This document shows positions 1 to 8,582 of a stretch of DNA of 64,000 nucleotides, one piece after another; the stretch's first letter is position 1; the number at the start of each line of letters is the position of its first letter. The stretch is from Rhodobacterales bacterium. GTDB taxonomy: Bacteria; Pseudomonadota; Alphaproteobacteria; Rhodobacterales; Rhodobacteraceae. Both the position numbers and the translations under genes were made by a program. The DNA lies in NCBI GenBank assembly GCA_009993005.1, contig JAACUH010000055.1, forward strand, positions 50,934 through 114,933. The letters are read 5' to 3'. The notes beneath the pieces are model-generated. The model searched no databases and was not told the DNA's origin. It was given only the letters and a program-made list of their open reading frames with translations.

Positions 1-69
1 GGTATCCGCCGCAGAGGTGCCGCCCGCAAAAGTCAGCACGCCCACAAGTCCCGCTGATAGCCTGCGCAT
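1..69 (-). CDS. N-terminus of an exported protein, cut by the window edge
   Basis: An ATG on the minus strand at 69 opens a frame of 23 codons that runs to the window edge without a stop. The visible peptide, MRRLSAGLVGVLTFAGG then TSAADT, is a typical signal peptide: two arginines, a short hydrophobic core and an Ala-rich cleavage region. The gene is divergent from ssb. In related genomes I recall a lytic murein transglycosylase in this position, but nothing in these 23 residues proves that. The call of an exported protein is fairly safe; the family is unknown. Confidence 0.55.
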   Translation of the reverse strand, partial: MRRLSAGLVGVLTFAGGTSAADT

Positions 70-213
70 ATACGATGCCTCACCACCTTCACCGCCGCAA
101 AGGCTAGCCTATTTTTTGCCTTTTGCCACCCCCCGGTGGGAAAGGGCCTGTTAAGCAACCTGTCGGATACGTAGGGTCGCGTCACACGGGACAAGATTCG
201 AGAAGGGGAGAAC

Positions 214-708
214 ATGGCCGGATCCGTCAACAAGGTAATCATCGTCGGCAATCTGGGCCGCGACCCCGAAGTGCGCACCTTTCAGAACGGCGGCAAGGTG
301 GTGAACCTGCGGATCGCCACCTCCGAAACCTGGAAAGACCGCAGCAGCGGCGAGCGCAAGGAAAGGACGGAATGGCATTCGGTCGCCATCTTTTCCGAAC
401 CGCTGGGCAATATCGCGGAAAAATACCTCAAGAAGGGGTCCAAGGTCTATATCGAGGGCCAGCTTGAGACCCGCAAATGGCAGGATCAGTCGGGCCAGGA
501 CCGCTATTCGACCGAGGTCGTCCTGCGCCCCTATCGCGGCGAACTGACCCTGCTCGACGGGCGCGATGGTGGCGGGAGTGACGGCGGTGGCGGTGGCGGC
601 GACCGCTACATGGCGGATCAGTCGCGCGGCGGCTATGATGGCGGCTATGGCAGCGGGCCGTCGGGCGGCGGCGGTGGCCGCGACATGGATGACGAAATCC
701 CGTTCTGA
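214..708 (+). CDS. ssb: Single-stranded DNA-binding protein
   Basis: SSB coats single-stranded DNA in replication, repair and recombination and recruits partners through its C-terminal tail. The 164-residue protein has an N-terminal OB fold (about residues 5-115, starting [17 protein letters not shown]), a Gly/Asp/Tyr-rich disordered linker (about 120-158) and the acidic tip DDEIPF that binds partner proteins. The length is normal for the family. The start is supported by a GAAGGGGAG ribosome site a few bases upstream. I looked for an alphaproteobacterial LexA box (GTTC-N7-GTTC) in 70-213 and saw none. The gene ends in a convergent spacer with aroB. Confidence 0.97.
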   Translation: MAGSVNKVIIVGNLGRDPEVRTFQNGGKVVNLRIATSETWKDRSSGERKERTEWHSVAIFSEPLGNIAEKYLKKGSKVYIEGQLETRKWQDQSGQDRYSTEVVLRPYRGELTLLDGRDGGGSDGGGGGGDRYMADQSRGGYDGGYGSGPSGGGGGRDMDDEIPF

Positions 709-723
709 GGTCGCCCAGACGGT

Positions 724-784
724 GCATCCGCAGCGCCTGTGGCGGGTGCGGATGCCTCCGGCGGGGATATTTGTGGCCAAAAGA
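724..784. repeat. Hairpin plus convergent-spacer repeat, copy A
   Basis: Between the facing 3' ends of ssb and aroB, a perfect 9-bp inverted repeat (GCATCCGCA at 724-732, TGCGGATGC at 747-755) runs straight into the motif GCCTCCGGCGGGGATATTT (754-772), followed by GGCCAAAAGA. The same motif occurs at 9511-9546, 30183-30217, 48751-48792 and 55485-55519, always in a convergent spacer. The hairpin probably serves as a transcription terminator for one or both genes; the role of the conserved motif is unknown. Confidence 0.75.
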
Positions 785-812
785 TGGGGGGGCGAGCGCG
801 CCCGTCCGTCAC

Positions 813-1937
813 TCAGCGCAGAAGCAAAGCGTCCTGCAACAGCGTCCGGACCGCCTCGCGCGGCACGTCCGAGGTGACGAAGGCCGCGCCGATCCCGCGC
901 GCGAGGATGAAGCGCAGTTTGCCATCCACCACCTTCTTGTCCTGATCCATCAGCGCGAGCAGCGCGGTCGCATCGGGCAGGTCGCCGGGGATATCGGCAA
1001 GGTCGGTTTTCATCCCCATGGCGCGCAGATGGGCGCGCAGGCGGCTTGGGTCCTCTTGCGGGCACAGGCCCAGCCGCGACGACAACTCGAAGGCCAGCGC
1101 GCAGCCGATCGCCACACCCTCGCCATGCAAGAGCCTCGCGCCGTCATAGCCGGTCGCGGATTCGAGCGCGTGGCAGAAGGTGTGGCCGAGGTTGAGGAGC
1201 GCGCGTTCGCCCTGCTCGGTCTCGTCGCGCATCACGATGCCGGCCTTCATCTCGCAGGACCGGGTGACGGCATGAACGCGGGCCACCATATCGCCGGCCA
1301 GCATCGCGGGGCCGTTCTTCTCGAGCCAGTCAAAGAAATCCGCGTCGCCCAGAAGGCCGTATTTCACGACCTCGCCATAGCCGGCGCAGAAATCGCGCGC
1401 AGGCAATGTGGCGAGCAGCGCGGTATCGGCCAGCACCCGCACCGGCTGGTAGAATGCGCCGACGAGGTTCTTGCCCTGCGCGGTGTTGATCCCGGTCTTG
1501 CCGCCGACCGAGCTGTCCACCTGCGCGAGCAGCGTGGTCGGCATCTGCGCAAAGCGCACGCCGCGCCGGGTGATCGCCGCGGCAAAGCCCGCCAGATCGC
1601 CGATCACCCCACCGCCAAAGGCCAGCACCAGATCGCCGCGTTCGACCTTGCTCTCGAGCAGCCATTCCGTGGCGCGCGCGAGGTTGGCCCAGCCCTTGGT
1701 CGCCTCGCCCGCAGGCAGCGCGAGGTATTGCACCGCGATCCCGGAGGCGGCAAGACCTGCGACCAGCCGGTCGAGGTGATGCGCCGCGACCGTCTCGTCG
1801 GTGATGACGGCGATCCGGGGGCGCCGCAGGAACCTGCCGAGTTCGGCGCCGACCGTGTCGATCACCCCCGGCCCGATCACGATGTCATAGGCCCGGCCGG
1901 GCAGATCGACGCGCACCGTGGTGTGGGGCAGGGTCAT
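813..1937 (-). CDS. aroB: 3-dehydroquinate synthase
   Basis: AroB converts DAHP to 3-dehydroquinate, the second step of the shikimate pathway, using NAD and a divalent metal in the cytoplasm. The 374-residue protein starts MTLPHTTVRVDLPGRAYD. It carries the family's nucleotide-binding glycine-rich stretch (LVLAFGGGVIGDLAGFAA), the PTTLLAQVDSSVGGKTGIN segment, and the metal-ligand regions RSCEMKAGIV and LNLGHTFCHALE with the later HGEGVAIG histidine. The start codon overlaps the aroK stop in an ATGA (1934-1937), so the two shikimate genes are translationally coupled. The length is typical. Confidence 0.96.
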   Translation of the reverse strand: MTLPHTTVRVDLPGRAYDIVIGPGVIDTVGAELGRFLRRPRIAVITDETVAAHHLDRLVAGLAASGIAVQYLALPAGEATKGWANLARATEWLLESKVERGDLVLAFGGGVIGDLAGFAAAITRRGVRFAQMPTTLLAQVDSSVGGKTGINTAQGKNLVGAFYQPVRVLADTALLATLPARDFCAGYGEVVKYGLLGDADFFDWLEKNGPAMLAGDMVARVHAVTRSCEMKAGIVMRDETEQGERALLNLGHTFCHALESATGYDGARLLHGEGVAIGCALAFELSSRLGLCPQEDPSRLRAHLRAMGMKTDLADIPGDLPDATALLALMDQDKKVVDGKLRFILARGIGAAFVTSDVPREAVRTLLQDALLLR

Positions 1938-2539
1938 TTCGGGGTCTCCATCACGTCGGGGCGGCTGGCGAGAAGCGCCAGCGCGCGGGTCGCGGTTTCG
2001 CTGATCGCATGGCTCGGCTCGACCTTGAGGTGCAGGTCGGCAAGCCGGTAGAGCGGCACGCGCGCCTCGAACAGCGCCACGAGTGTCCCGCGCGGGTCGG
2101 GTGTGCGCAGCAGCGGCCGGGTTTCCTTTTGCCGCACCCGGTCCCAGAGCGTGTCGATATCGGCATCGAGCCAGAGCGACACGCCGCGCGCGGCGATGGC
2201 CGTGCGGTTGCCCGGCTGGACAAAGGCGCCGCCCCCGGTGGACAGCACGCAAGGCGGGCCGGACAGCAGGCGCGCGATCACTTCCGCCTCGCGATTGCGA
2301 AAGAATGCCTCGCCGTCGCGGGCAAAGATCTCGGCGATGCTGGCGTTGGCCGCGGCCTCGATCTCGCTGTCCGAATCAATAAAGAGCGCGCCCAGCCTCG
2401 CGGCAAGCGCCCGGCCGATCGCCGTCTTGCCCGACCCCATCATGCCGACCAGAACAACGCTGCGCAGCAGACGCGGCGCGGTCGCTGTGGTGGCCGCAGC
2501 GATGGAAAGTGGCCTTTTCGGCTCTGTCTGGCGCTTCAT
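1934..2539 (-). CDS. aroK: Shikimate kinase
   Basis: AroK phosphorylates shikimate at the 3-OH with ATP. The 201-residue protein has a Walker A motif (GMMGSGKTAIG), the shikimate-binding DSD motif (FIDSDSEIE), the FRNREAEV arginine region and the GGG motif (LSTGGGAF). An N-terminal extension of about 28 residues precedes the first beta strand (VVLVGMMG). I chose the ATG at 2539 because the frame further upstream has no recognisable sequence. First gene of an aroK-aroB operon with a 4-bp overlap. Confidence 0.95.
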   Translation of the reverse strand: MKRQTEPKRPLSIAAATTATAPRLLRSVVLVGMMGSGKTAIGRALAARLGALFIDSDSEIEAAANASIAEIFARDGEAFFRNREAEVIARLLSGPPCVLSTGGGAFVQPGNRTAIAARGVSLWLDADIDTLWDRVRQKETRPLLRTPDPRGTLVALFEARVPLYRLADLHLKVEPSHAISETATRALALLASRPDVMETPK

Positions 2540-2627
2540 CGGCCCCCGCTGCCCCGCCTTCGGCGGTCTGTTGCCGCCTGCCAATTGAAATATGCCCTTG
2601 AATGGCGTGATCTTGACGGAAAGACCA

Positions 2628-2636
2628 TATATAAAT
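2628..2636. promoter_or_regulatory. AT-rich -10-like element in the aroK / 2712 divergent spacer
   Basis: The divergent spacer 2540-2711 contains TATATAAAT, an unusually AT-rich stretch in this GC-rich DNA that could act as a -10 element in either direction. TTGACG at 2613-2618 is too close (11 bp) to be its -35 on the plus strand, so the promoter direction is not settled. Confidence 0.35.
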
Positions 2637-2711
2637 GCGCGTGAGGCAGAAACGCACCCTCTGGTCGGCTCCTGTTTGTCGGGCACCGGGAATAACAAAA
2701 AAGGCCACAAC

Positions 2712-2864
2712 ATGTGGAAGCTCATCAAGGCGCTGCTTTATCTTGCGGTGGTGGCGGGAATCGCATTTGTGGGGTATGCCTATGTCGGGCCGGTGTTTTT
2801 TGCGGCGGATTTTGCGGCGCCAAGCCAGGTGATCAGACAGCCGGTAGCGCTCGACCTGGAGTAG
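2712..2864 (+). CDS. Small single-pass membrane protein
   Basis: A 50-residue protein starting MWKLIKALLYLAVVAGIAFV. Residues 3-27 form one hydrophobic helix, followed by a short Pro/Asp-containing tail of about 20 residues that is likely periplasmic. No family is recognised. It lies two bases before the next gene and is probably cotranscribed with it and xerD. I infer it is real from its position, the clean membrane helix and the tight spacing. Confidence 0.6.
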   Translation: MWKLIKALLYLAVVAGIAFVGYAYVGPVFFAADFAAPSQVIRQPVALDLE

Positions 2865-2866
2865 CG

Positions 2867-4426
2867 ATGAAGGTTTTGCGAGAGCGGGTGATAGCGGCGG
2901 CGCTGGGTTGCCTGACGGCCGTCACAGCCGCGGCACAGCAAGACGGGACAGAGCCGTTGTCGGCCATCGACTGGCTGTCGCAAAGCGTGCAGGCGCCCGA
3001 AGCGGTCGCCGCAGAAGGCGTGGCCCTCGACGAGCCGCCGGTCGCGACCAGCGCCGATACGCCCGAAATCATCGTCACGCCGCTCGACCGGACTTCGCCG
3101 GACGCCACCGGCATCCTGTCGCCCGCCCAGACCGGCCTGCCGCGCAGTCTTTGGGCCAGCAGCGGCGAGGCCGTACTGGTACCACTGGTGCAGGCCGAGC
3201 GGGTCGATACGCTCCCGGCCCTGCAGGATCTGCTGGTCACGCTGATGCTGGCCGAAGCGGACCCGCCGGCCGGGGCCGGGGCGCAGGGTGCGCTCTTTCT
3301 GGCGCGGGTGGACAAGCTTCTGGATCTGGGCGCGCTCGACCCCGCGCAGGCCCTGCTCGAGGCGGCGGGGCCAGACAGCCCCGACCTGTTCCGCCGCTGG
3401 TTCGACGTGACGCTGCTCACCGGGACCGAGGACAGTGCCTGCGACGTGCTGCGTGACAAGCCGACCATCGCCCCCACCTACCCGGCCCGCATCTTCTGCC
3501 TCGCGCGCAATGGCGACTGGACGGCGGCGGCGCTGACGCTGAACACCGCGCGCGCGCTGGGCGATGTCACCGCCGAAGAGGATGCGCTGCTGTCGCGGTT
3601 TCTCGACCCCGATCTGTTCGAGGGCCTGCCGCCCCTGCCGCCGCCGACCCGCACAAGCCCGCTCGAATTCCGCATGCGCGAGGCGATCGGCGAGGGGCTG
3701 ACCACCGCCACCCTGCCGCGCGCCTTTTCCCATGCCGATCTCCGCAACACGCTGGGCTGGCGAAGCCGGATGGAGGCGGCCGAGCGGCTGGCGCGCTTCG
3801 GGGCGATCCCGGTCAATACGCTGTTTGACATCTATCTGCTCAACACGCCGGCGGCTTCGGGCGGTGTCTGGGACCGGGCCGAGGCGATCCAGCGCTTTGA
3901 CACAGCCGTGCGCGCGGGCGATCCCACCGCTGTTGCATCGGCCCTGCCCGGCGCCTATGCCGCGATGCAGGCGATCCGGGCCGAAGTGGCCTTTGCCCGC
4001 TTTTACGCGCCCGGCATCAGCCGGCTTCCGCTCAGCGGTCCTGCCGATGCGCTGGCCTACCGGATCGGCCTGCTGTCGCCCGAATACGAGACCGTCGCGC
4101 TTGCGCGCGCGCCCGTCACGCCAGAGGAACGCATCCTGCAAGCCATCGCGCGTGGCGAGGTCGAGGGCCTTGCGAGCGAGAACCGCCGCATCACGGCCGT
4201 GCTCACCGCATTCGGCACGCCGCCGCTGGCGGAACCGATGGCCACCCAGATCGCCGAGGGCAAGCTGGGCGAGGCGATCTTGCGGACTGTCGCCTTGTTC
4301 AATCAAGGGCTTGGCGGTGATCTTGCGGCCGTCACCGATGCACTGGCGCTGCTGCGCCATGTGGGGATGGAGGATGTCGCGCGCCGCGCCGCGCTGCAGT
4401 TTCTCATTCTGGACCGCCCGACATGA
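2867..4426 (+). CDS. Exported protein of unknown function before xerD
   Basis: A 519-residue protein with a signal peptide (MKVLRERVIAAALGCLTAVTAAAQ, cleavage likely after AAA/Q near residue 23). The mature part begins with a Pro/Ala/Glu-rich region (about 25-110) and continues as a mostly alpha-helical Ala/Leu-rich domain with a repeated look, as in TPR-like solenoids, though I cannot assign a defined repeat. It has no catalytic motif that I recognise and three scattered cysteines (C186, C199 region). Its stop overlaps the xerD start (ATGA at 4423-4426), so the pair is translationally coupled. A role in the periplasm linked to division or chromosome end-processing would be speculation. Confidence 0.8.
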   Translation: MKVLRERVIAAALGCLTAVTAAAQQDGTEPLSAIDWLSQSVQAPEAVAAEGVALDEPPVATSADTPEIIVTPLDRTSPDATGILSPAQTGLPRSLWASSGEAVLVPLVQAERVDTLPALQDLLVTLMLAEADPPAGAGAQGALFLARVDKLLDLGALDPAQALLEAAGPDSPDLFRRWFDVTLLTGTEDSACDVLRDKPTIAPTYPARIFCLARNGDWTAAALTLNTARALGDVTAEEDALLSRFLDPDLFEGLPPLPPPTRTSPLEFRMREAIGEGLTTATLPRAFSHADLRNTLGWRSRMEAAERLARFGAIPVNTLFDIYLLNTPAASGGVWDRAEAIQRFDTAVRAGDPTAVASALPGAYAAMQAIRAEVAFARFYAPGISRLPLSGPADALAYRIGLLSPEYETVALARAPVTPEERILQAIARGEVEGLASENRRITAVLTAFGTPPLAEPMATQIAEGKLGEAILRTVALFNQGLGGDLAAVTDALALLRHVGMEDVARRAALQFLILDRPT

Positions 4427-5376
4427 CCCCCGCCGCACAGCCGATGGCGCTGTGGATATCGACCTTTCTCGCCGCGCAGGCGGCCGACCTCGGCGCGGCC
4501 ACCAACACGCAACTGGCCTATGCCCGCGACCTGACCGATTTTGCCGGCTGGCTCGGGCACGACCGGCATTTCGCCACGGCGACACAGGCCGATGTCGAAG
4601 GCTACCTGATCGCCTGCGAGGCGCAGGGGCTGGCCAAGGCCACGCGCGCGCGGCGGCTCTCGGCGATCCGGCAACTCTTCCGCTTTGCCTTTGAGGAAGG
4701 CTGGCGCGACGACAATCCGGCGATCCGGCTCAAGGGGCCGGGCAAGGCTGCGCGCCTGCCCGGCACGCTGAGCCTCGCCGAGGTCGAGGCGCTGATCGCC
4801 GCCGCGCGCGCCCTGCCCCGCGACCGGCTGCGCAACACCTGCCTGATGGAACTGCTTTACGCCACCGGCATGCGGGTGAGCGAGCTTGTCGGCCTGCCGG
4901 TGGCGGCGGCGCGCGGCGATCCGCGGATGCTCCTGGTGCGCGGCAAGGGTGGCAAGGAACGGCTGGTGCCGCTGTCGCCCGCCGCCCGCGCCGCGACGCA
5001 GGACTGGCTGGCCGCGCGCGACGCGCAGGAGGCGGCGGCGCGCCGCGATGCCGGGGCCGCGCCGTCGAAATACCTGTTTCCCTCGCGCGGGGCCGCCGGC
5101 CATCTGACGCGCCACCGGTTCTTTACACTGATCAAGGACCTGGCGGTGCAGGCGGGCCTGTCACCGTCCCGTGTCACACCACATGTTCTGCGCCATGCCT
5201 TTGCCACGCATCTGCTGGCAGGAGGGGCGGACCTGCGGTCGATCCAGACGATGCTGGGCCATGCCGACGTGGCCACGACCGAAATCTACACCCATGTGCT
5301 CGACAGCCATCTGCGCGATCTGGTGCAGGACCATCACCCGCTGGCGTTGCGGCGCAAGGCCACAACCCCCATCTGA
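4423..5376 (+). CDS. xerD: Tyrosine recombinase XerD
   Basis: XerD acts with XerC at the dif site to resolve chromosome dimers. The 317-residue protein has an N-terminal SAM-like core-binding domain (about 8-95) and a C-terminal catalytic domain. All six catalytic residues of the family are visible: R151 (GMRVSEL), K175 (RGKGGKER), H254 and R257 (HVLRHAFATHLL), H280 (LGHA) and the nucleophile Y289 (IYTHV). It overlaps the upstream exported-protein gene by 4 bp. XerC and XerD are hard to tell apart by eye; the HAFATHLLAGGADLRSIQ and LDSHLRDLV context favours XerD. Confidence 0.9.
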   Translation: MTPAAQPMALWISTFLAAQAADLGAATNTQLAYARDLTDFAGWLGHDRHFATATQADVEGYLIACEAQGLAKATRARRLSAIRQLFRFAFEEGWRDDNPAIRLKGPGKAARLPGTLSLAEVEALIAAARALPRDRLRNTCLMELLYATGMRVSELVGLPVAAARGDPRMLLVRGKGGKERLVPLSPAARAATQDWLAARDAQEAAARRDAGAAPSKYLFPSRGAAGHLTRHRFFTLIKDLAVQAGLSPSRVTPHVLRHAFATHLLAGGADLRSIQTMLGHADVATTEIYTHVLDSHLRDLVQDHHPLALRRKATTPI

Positions 5377-5445
5377 TGGCGCGCGCCTCTTGATGCAGGC
5401 CCGTCGCCCCCTCATAAAGAAGGGACCGCAAACCCAAGGACCCCC

Positions 5446-6747
5446 ATGGACAGCCCTCTGATCGACAGCGCCTTCTGGTTCACGGCCGGCGCCATCCTGC
5501 TGCTTCTGCTGCTTTCTGCTTTCTTCTCGGGGTCCGAGACAGCCCTCACCGCCGCCTCGCGGGGCAAGCTGCGTTCGGCCGCGGACCGCGGGTCGCAAGG
5601 GGCGCAGAAGGCCCTGCATGTGACCGAGGACAACGAGCGGCTGATCGGCTCGGTTCTTCTCGGCAACAATGTGGTGAATATTCTCGCCACCTCTCTCGCC
5701 ACCGCGCTGCTCACCCGGCTTTTCGGCGAGAATGGCGTGGCCTTTGCCACGCTGATCATGACGCTGCTGGTGCTGATCTTTGCCGAGGTGCTGCCCAAGA
5801 CCTATGCCATCACCAACCCCGAAACCGTCGCCTCGCGCGTGGCCGCGCCGATCGCGCTGGTGGTGCTGGTCTTTTCGCCGCTGGTCGGCGCCGTGCGCGC
5901 GCTGGTGCGCGGCATCCTGTGGGTGTTCGGCGTGCGCGCCGACCCCGACAGCAACATCCTCGCCGTGCGCGAGGAAATCGCCGGCGCGCTGCAACTGGGC
6001 CATTCCGAAGGCATCGTGGAGAAAGAGGACCGCGACCGCATCCTCGGCGCGCTCGACCTGTCGGAACGCACTGTCGAAGAGATCATGCTCCACCGCTCCG
6101 GTATCGAGATGATCGACGCCGATCTGCCCGCCACCGAGATCATGCGCCTGTGCCTCGAGAGCTCGCACACACGGCTGCCCCTTTACAAGGACGAGCCTGA
6201 GAACATCGTGGGCGTGCTCCATGCCAAGGATCTGTTGCGCGCCATGCACCGCATGCTGCGCGACGAGAGCATCGACGCGGCCGAACTGGCGGCTTTCAAC
6301 GTGCTCGATGTGGCGATGATCCCCTATTACGTGCCCGAAACCACGACGCTCGACGACCAGATGCGCCAGTTTCTCAAGCGGCAGACGCATTTCGCGCTGG
6401 TGGTCGATGAATACGGCGCGCTGCAGGGGCTGATCACGCTCGAGGATATCCTCGAGGAAATCGTGGGCGAAATCGCCGATGAATTCGACGAAATGCAGGA
6501 CGCGCCCCTTGCCCAGTCCGAAGACGGGTCCTGGGTGGTCGATGGCGCCACGACGATCCGCGACCTCAACCGCCTGCACGACTGGTCGCTGCCCGATGAC
6601 GAGGCGAACACGATCGCGGGGCTGGTGATCCACGAGGCGCAGATGATCCCCGCCGTGGGGCAGGTGTTCAGCTTTCACGGCTTCCGCTTCGAGATCCTCG
6701 AGAAAGAGGAAAACCGCATCGCAACCCTGCGCCTGCGCCAGCTCTGA
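5446..6747 (+). CDS. CorC/HlyC (CNNM, DUF21-CBS) family membrane protein
   Basis: A 433-residue inner-membrane protein of the TlyC/CorC/CNNM family, linked to magnesium and cobalt efflux or homeostasis. Domains in order: DUF21 transmembrane region (residues about 8-190; three or four hydrophobic helices, with the SGSETALTAAS motif after helix 1), a cytoplasmic CBS pair (about 205-335, LPLYKDEPENIVGVLHAKDLL and FALVVDEYGALQGLITLEDI), and a C-terminal CorC_HlyC domain (about 345-430). The ribosome site AAGGA precedes the ATG. It sits 69 bp after xerD. The old name 'hemolysin' is historical and not supported here. Confidence 0.88.
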   Translation: MDSPLIDSAFWFTAGAILLLLLLSAFFSGSETALTAASRGKLRSAADRGSQGAQKALHVTEDNERLIGSVLLGNNVVNILATSLATALLTRLFGENGVAFATLIMTLLVLIFAEVLPKTYAITNPETVASRVAAPIALVVLVFSPLVGAVRALVRGILWVFGVRADPDSNILAVREEIAGALQLGHSEGIVEKEDRDRILGALDLSERTVEEIMLHRSGIEMIDADLPATEIMRLCLESSHTRLPLYKDEPENIVGVLHAKDLLRAMHRMLRDESIDAAELAAFNVLDVAMIPYYVPETTTLDDQMRQFLKRQTHFALVVDEYGALQGLITLEDILEEIVGEIADEFDEMQDAPLAQSEDGSWVVDGATTIRDLNRLHDWSLPDDEANTIAGLVIHEAQMIPAVGQVFSFHGFRFEILEKEENRIATLRLRQL

Positions 6748-6764
6748 GGCGATTCCGAACCGCT

Positions 6765-8324
6765 TCAGCGTGACTTGAACAGCGTGCCGAAGATCCCCCG
6801 CACGATCCGCCGCCCGGTGGTGCCCTTGAGCTCTTTGACCACGACCGAGGTCAGCGCATCGCCAAAGCCACCGCCACTTTGCGTGCTGCGGCTGCGCGGG
6901 CGGGGTGTCGCGGGCGGCTCGGCCCGGCTGCGGCCACCGTCATAACGGCGCGCATTGTTGAACTCGCGCTCTTCGGCCTTGGCCTGCGCCTCCTTGGCGC
7001 TTGCGGCTTCGGCCTCGGTGGCGGCCGCCAGCGCGCGACGCGCCAGCATCTCATGCGCCGAATCGCGATTGATGCGGGTGTCATACTTGCCCGCCATCGG
7101 CGAGGCCGCCATGATCGCCGCCCGCGTCTGCGGCGCCACCGGCCCCAGTTGCGACGAGGGCGGGCGGATCAGCGTCCGCTCGACCATCATCGGCACGCCC
7201 TTGGCGTCCAGCATGGAGGTGACGGCCTCGCCCGTGCCGACCTCGCGGATCGCGTCGGCGGTGTCAAAGCGCGGGTTGTCGCGGTAGGTCTGCGCGGCGC
7301 GGTCCAGTTCCTTGCGGTCCCTGGCGGTAAAGGCGCGCAGCGCATGCTGCACCCGGTTGCCGAGCTGCCCGAGCACCGCATCGGGCACATCGGCGGGGTT
7401 CTGGGTGATGAAGAACACCCCCACCCCCTTGGACCGGATCAGCCGCGCGACCTGTTCGACCTTGTCCACCAGCGCCTTGGGCGCATCGTTGAACAGCAGA
7501 TGCGCCTCGTCGAAAAAGAACACGAGCCTGGGCTTGTCCGGGTTGCCCACCTCGGGCAGTTCCTCGAACAACTCCGACAGCAGCCACAGCAGGAAAGTCG
7601 CGTAGAGGCGCGGCGAATTCATCAGCGTGTCGGCGGCAAGGATCGAGATCACCCCGCGCCCATCGGCATCGCACCGCATCAGGTCGGCCAGATCCAGCGC
7701 CGGTTCGCCAAAGAGCTGCGCACCGCCCTGGTTTTCCAGCACCAGGAGCGACCGCTGGATCGCCCCGACCGAGGCCGTGGTGACATTGCCAAAGCGCAGC
7801 GACAGGTCCTTGGCATTCTGCCCGCACCACAGCAGGAGCGCCTGCAGATCCTCGAGGTCCAGCAGCGGCAGCCCCTCTTCGTCGGCCACGCGGAAGGCCA
7901 CGTTGAGCACCCCCTCCTGGACATCTGTCAGCCCCATCAGCCGCGCGAGCAGGAGCGGCCCCATTTCAGAGACCGTCGCCCTGATCGGATGCCCCTGCTG
8001 GCCGAACAGGTCCCAGAAGGTGACAGGAAAGGCGGCGTATTGCAGATCGAGGCCGATCGTCCCGGCCCGTTTCAGGAACGCCCCGTGCAGCTTGCCCGCC
8101 GCATCGCCGGCGGCGGCCAGACCGGACAGGTCGCCCTTCACATCCGACAGGAACACCGGCACCCCGGCGGCCGACAGCCCCTCGGCGAGGATCTGCAGCG
8201 TGACGGTCTTGCCGGTGCCGGTCGCCCCGGCGATCAGCCCGTGCCGGTTGGTATGGCTCAGCAAAAGCTCCTGCGCGACGCCATACCCCTCACCGCCACC
8301 ACCAATGAAAATGCTCTCGCCCAC
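6765..8324 (-). CDS. HerA-like (DUF853) P-loop ATPase
   Basis: A 519-residue helicase-like ATPase of the DUF853/YjgR branch of the HerA/FtsK superfamily. Walker A is [13 protein letters not shown] near residue 40 and Walker B is [12 protein letters not shown] in the middle; the ITQNPADVP sensor-like motif follows. The C-terminal 100 residues are low complexity (Ala/Glu/Arg-rich, likely coiled) and end in a basic tail. I start it at GTG 8324 because AAGGAG lies six bases upstream and the protein then begins directly with the conserved [11 protein letters not shown]; the frame is open to an ATG at 8393 but that adds unrelated sequence. Its cellular role is not established. It converges on the DUF21-CBS gene with only 17 bp between stops. 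Confidence 0.85.
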   Translation of the reverse strand: MGESIFIGGGGEGYGVAQELLLSHTNRHGLIAGATGTGKTVTLQILAEGLSAAGVPVFLSDVKGDLSGLAAAGDAAGKLHGAFLKRAGTIGLDLQYAAFPVTFWDLFGQQGHPIRATVSEMGPLLLARLMGLTDVQEGVLNVAFRVADEEGLPLLDLEDLQALLLWCGQNAKDLSLRFGNVTTASVGAIQRSLLVLENQGGAQLFGEPALDLADLMRCDADGRGVISILAADTLMNSPRLYATFLLWLLSELFEELPEVGNPDKPRLVFFFDEAHLLFNDAPKALVDKVEQVARLIRSKGVGVFFITQNPADVPDAVLGQLGNRVQHALRAFTARDRKELDRAAQTYRDNPRFDTADAIREVGTGEAVTSMLDAKGVPMMVERTLIRPPSSQLGPVAPQTRAAIMAASPMAGKYDTRINRDSAHEMLARRALAAATEAEAASAKEAQAKAEEREFNNARRYDGGRSRAEPPATPRPRSRSTQSGGGFGDALTSVVVKELKGTTGRRIVRGIFGTLFKSR

Positions 8325-8421
8325 GCACGGCTCCTTCGTTGTCCCGCGGCCACACGGCCGGTCCGGGCCAAAATACATTCTTAACATGTTCATGCCAGAG
8401 TGAAAGTCGTCGCTCTCCCAT

Positions 8422-8490
8422 TGTCCTCCCGGGCGGGCGACATGACTTCCTCCCTGTCAGACTTGCCGCGCCTTCGGGCGCGGCTTTTTT
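8422..8490 (+). ncRNA. Candidate small RNA with CU-rich loop and strong terminator
   Basis: In the spacer after the herA-like gene's start, a hairpin with TGAC/GTCA arms (8443-8446, 8456-8459) displays a nine-base loop TTCCTCCCT, complementary to ribosome-binding sites. It is followed by a textbook intrinsic terminator: GCCGCGCC (8465-8472), TTCG loop, GGCGCGGC (8477-8484) and six Ts. A weaker hairpin lies just before (8422-8442). No gene reads into this terminator on the plus strand. The arrangement resembles alphaproteobacterial small RNAs whose loops carry CUCCUCCC motifs (the CcsR/cuckoo type in Rhodobacter and rhizobia). I could not find a clear promoter, so the 5' end is a guess. Confidence 0.45.
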
Positions 8491-8547
8491 CTGCGCGCGG
8501 CGCATCGGATTTTCCGGTGAACCCGCGCTACGCACCCGGGTTTGAGA

Positions 8548-8576
8548 TTGACGCCACCGGGGTCAGGTCGTAAAAT
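8548..8576 (+). promoter_or_regulatory. Near-consensus sigma-70 promoter
   Basis: TTGACG at 8548-8553 and TAAAAT at 8571-8576 are separated by exactly 17 bp, about the best housekeeping promoter in the window. Transcription would begin near 8583 and meet the terminator at 8615-8652 after about 70 bases. Confidence 0.65.
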
Positions 8577-8582
8577 CGTCAC

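Noticed and set aside
70..213. LexA/SOS box upstream of ssb
   Set aside because: No GTTC-N7-GTTC element is present.
151..1065. Long minus-strand frame across ssb and the spacer
   Set aside because: It is Arg/Ala-rich antisense sequence typical of GC-rich shadows and overlaps ssb entirely.
2780..4585. A 601-codon minus-strand frame opposite the exported protein gene
   Set aside because: Shadow frame: Arg/Gln/Gly-rich, with no family, and the plus strand has a signal peptide, coupling to xerD, and sensible composition.
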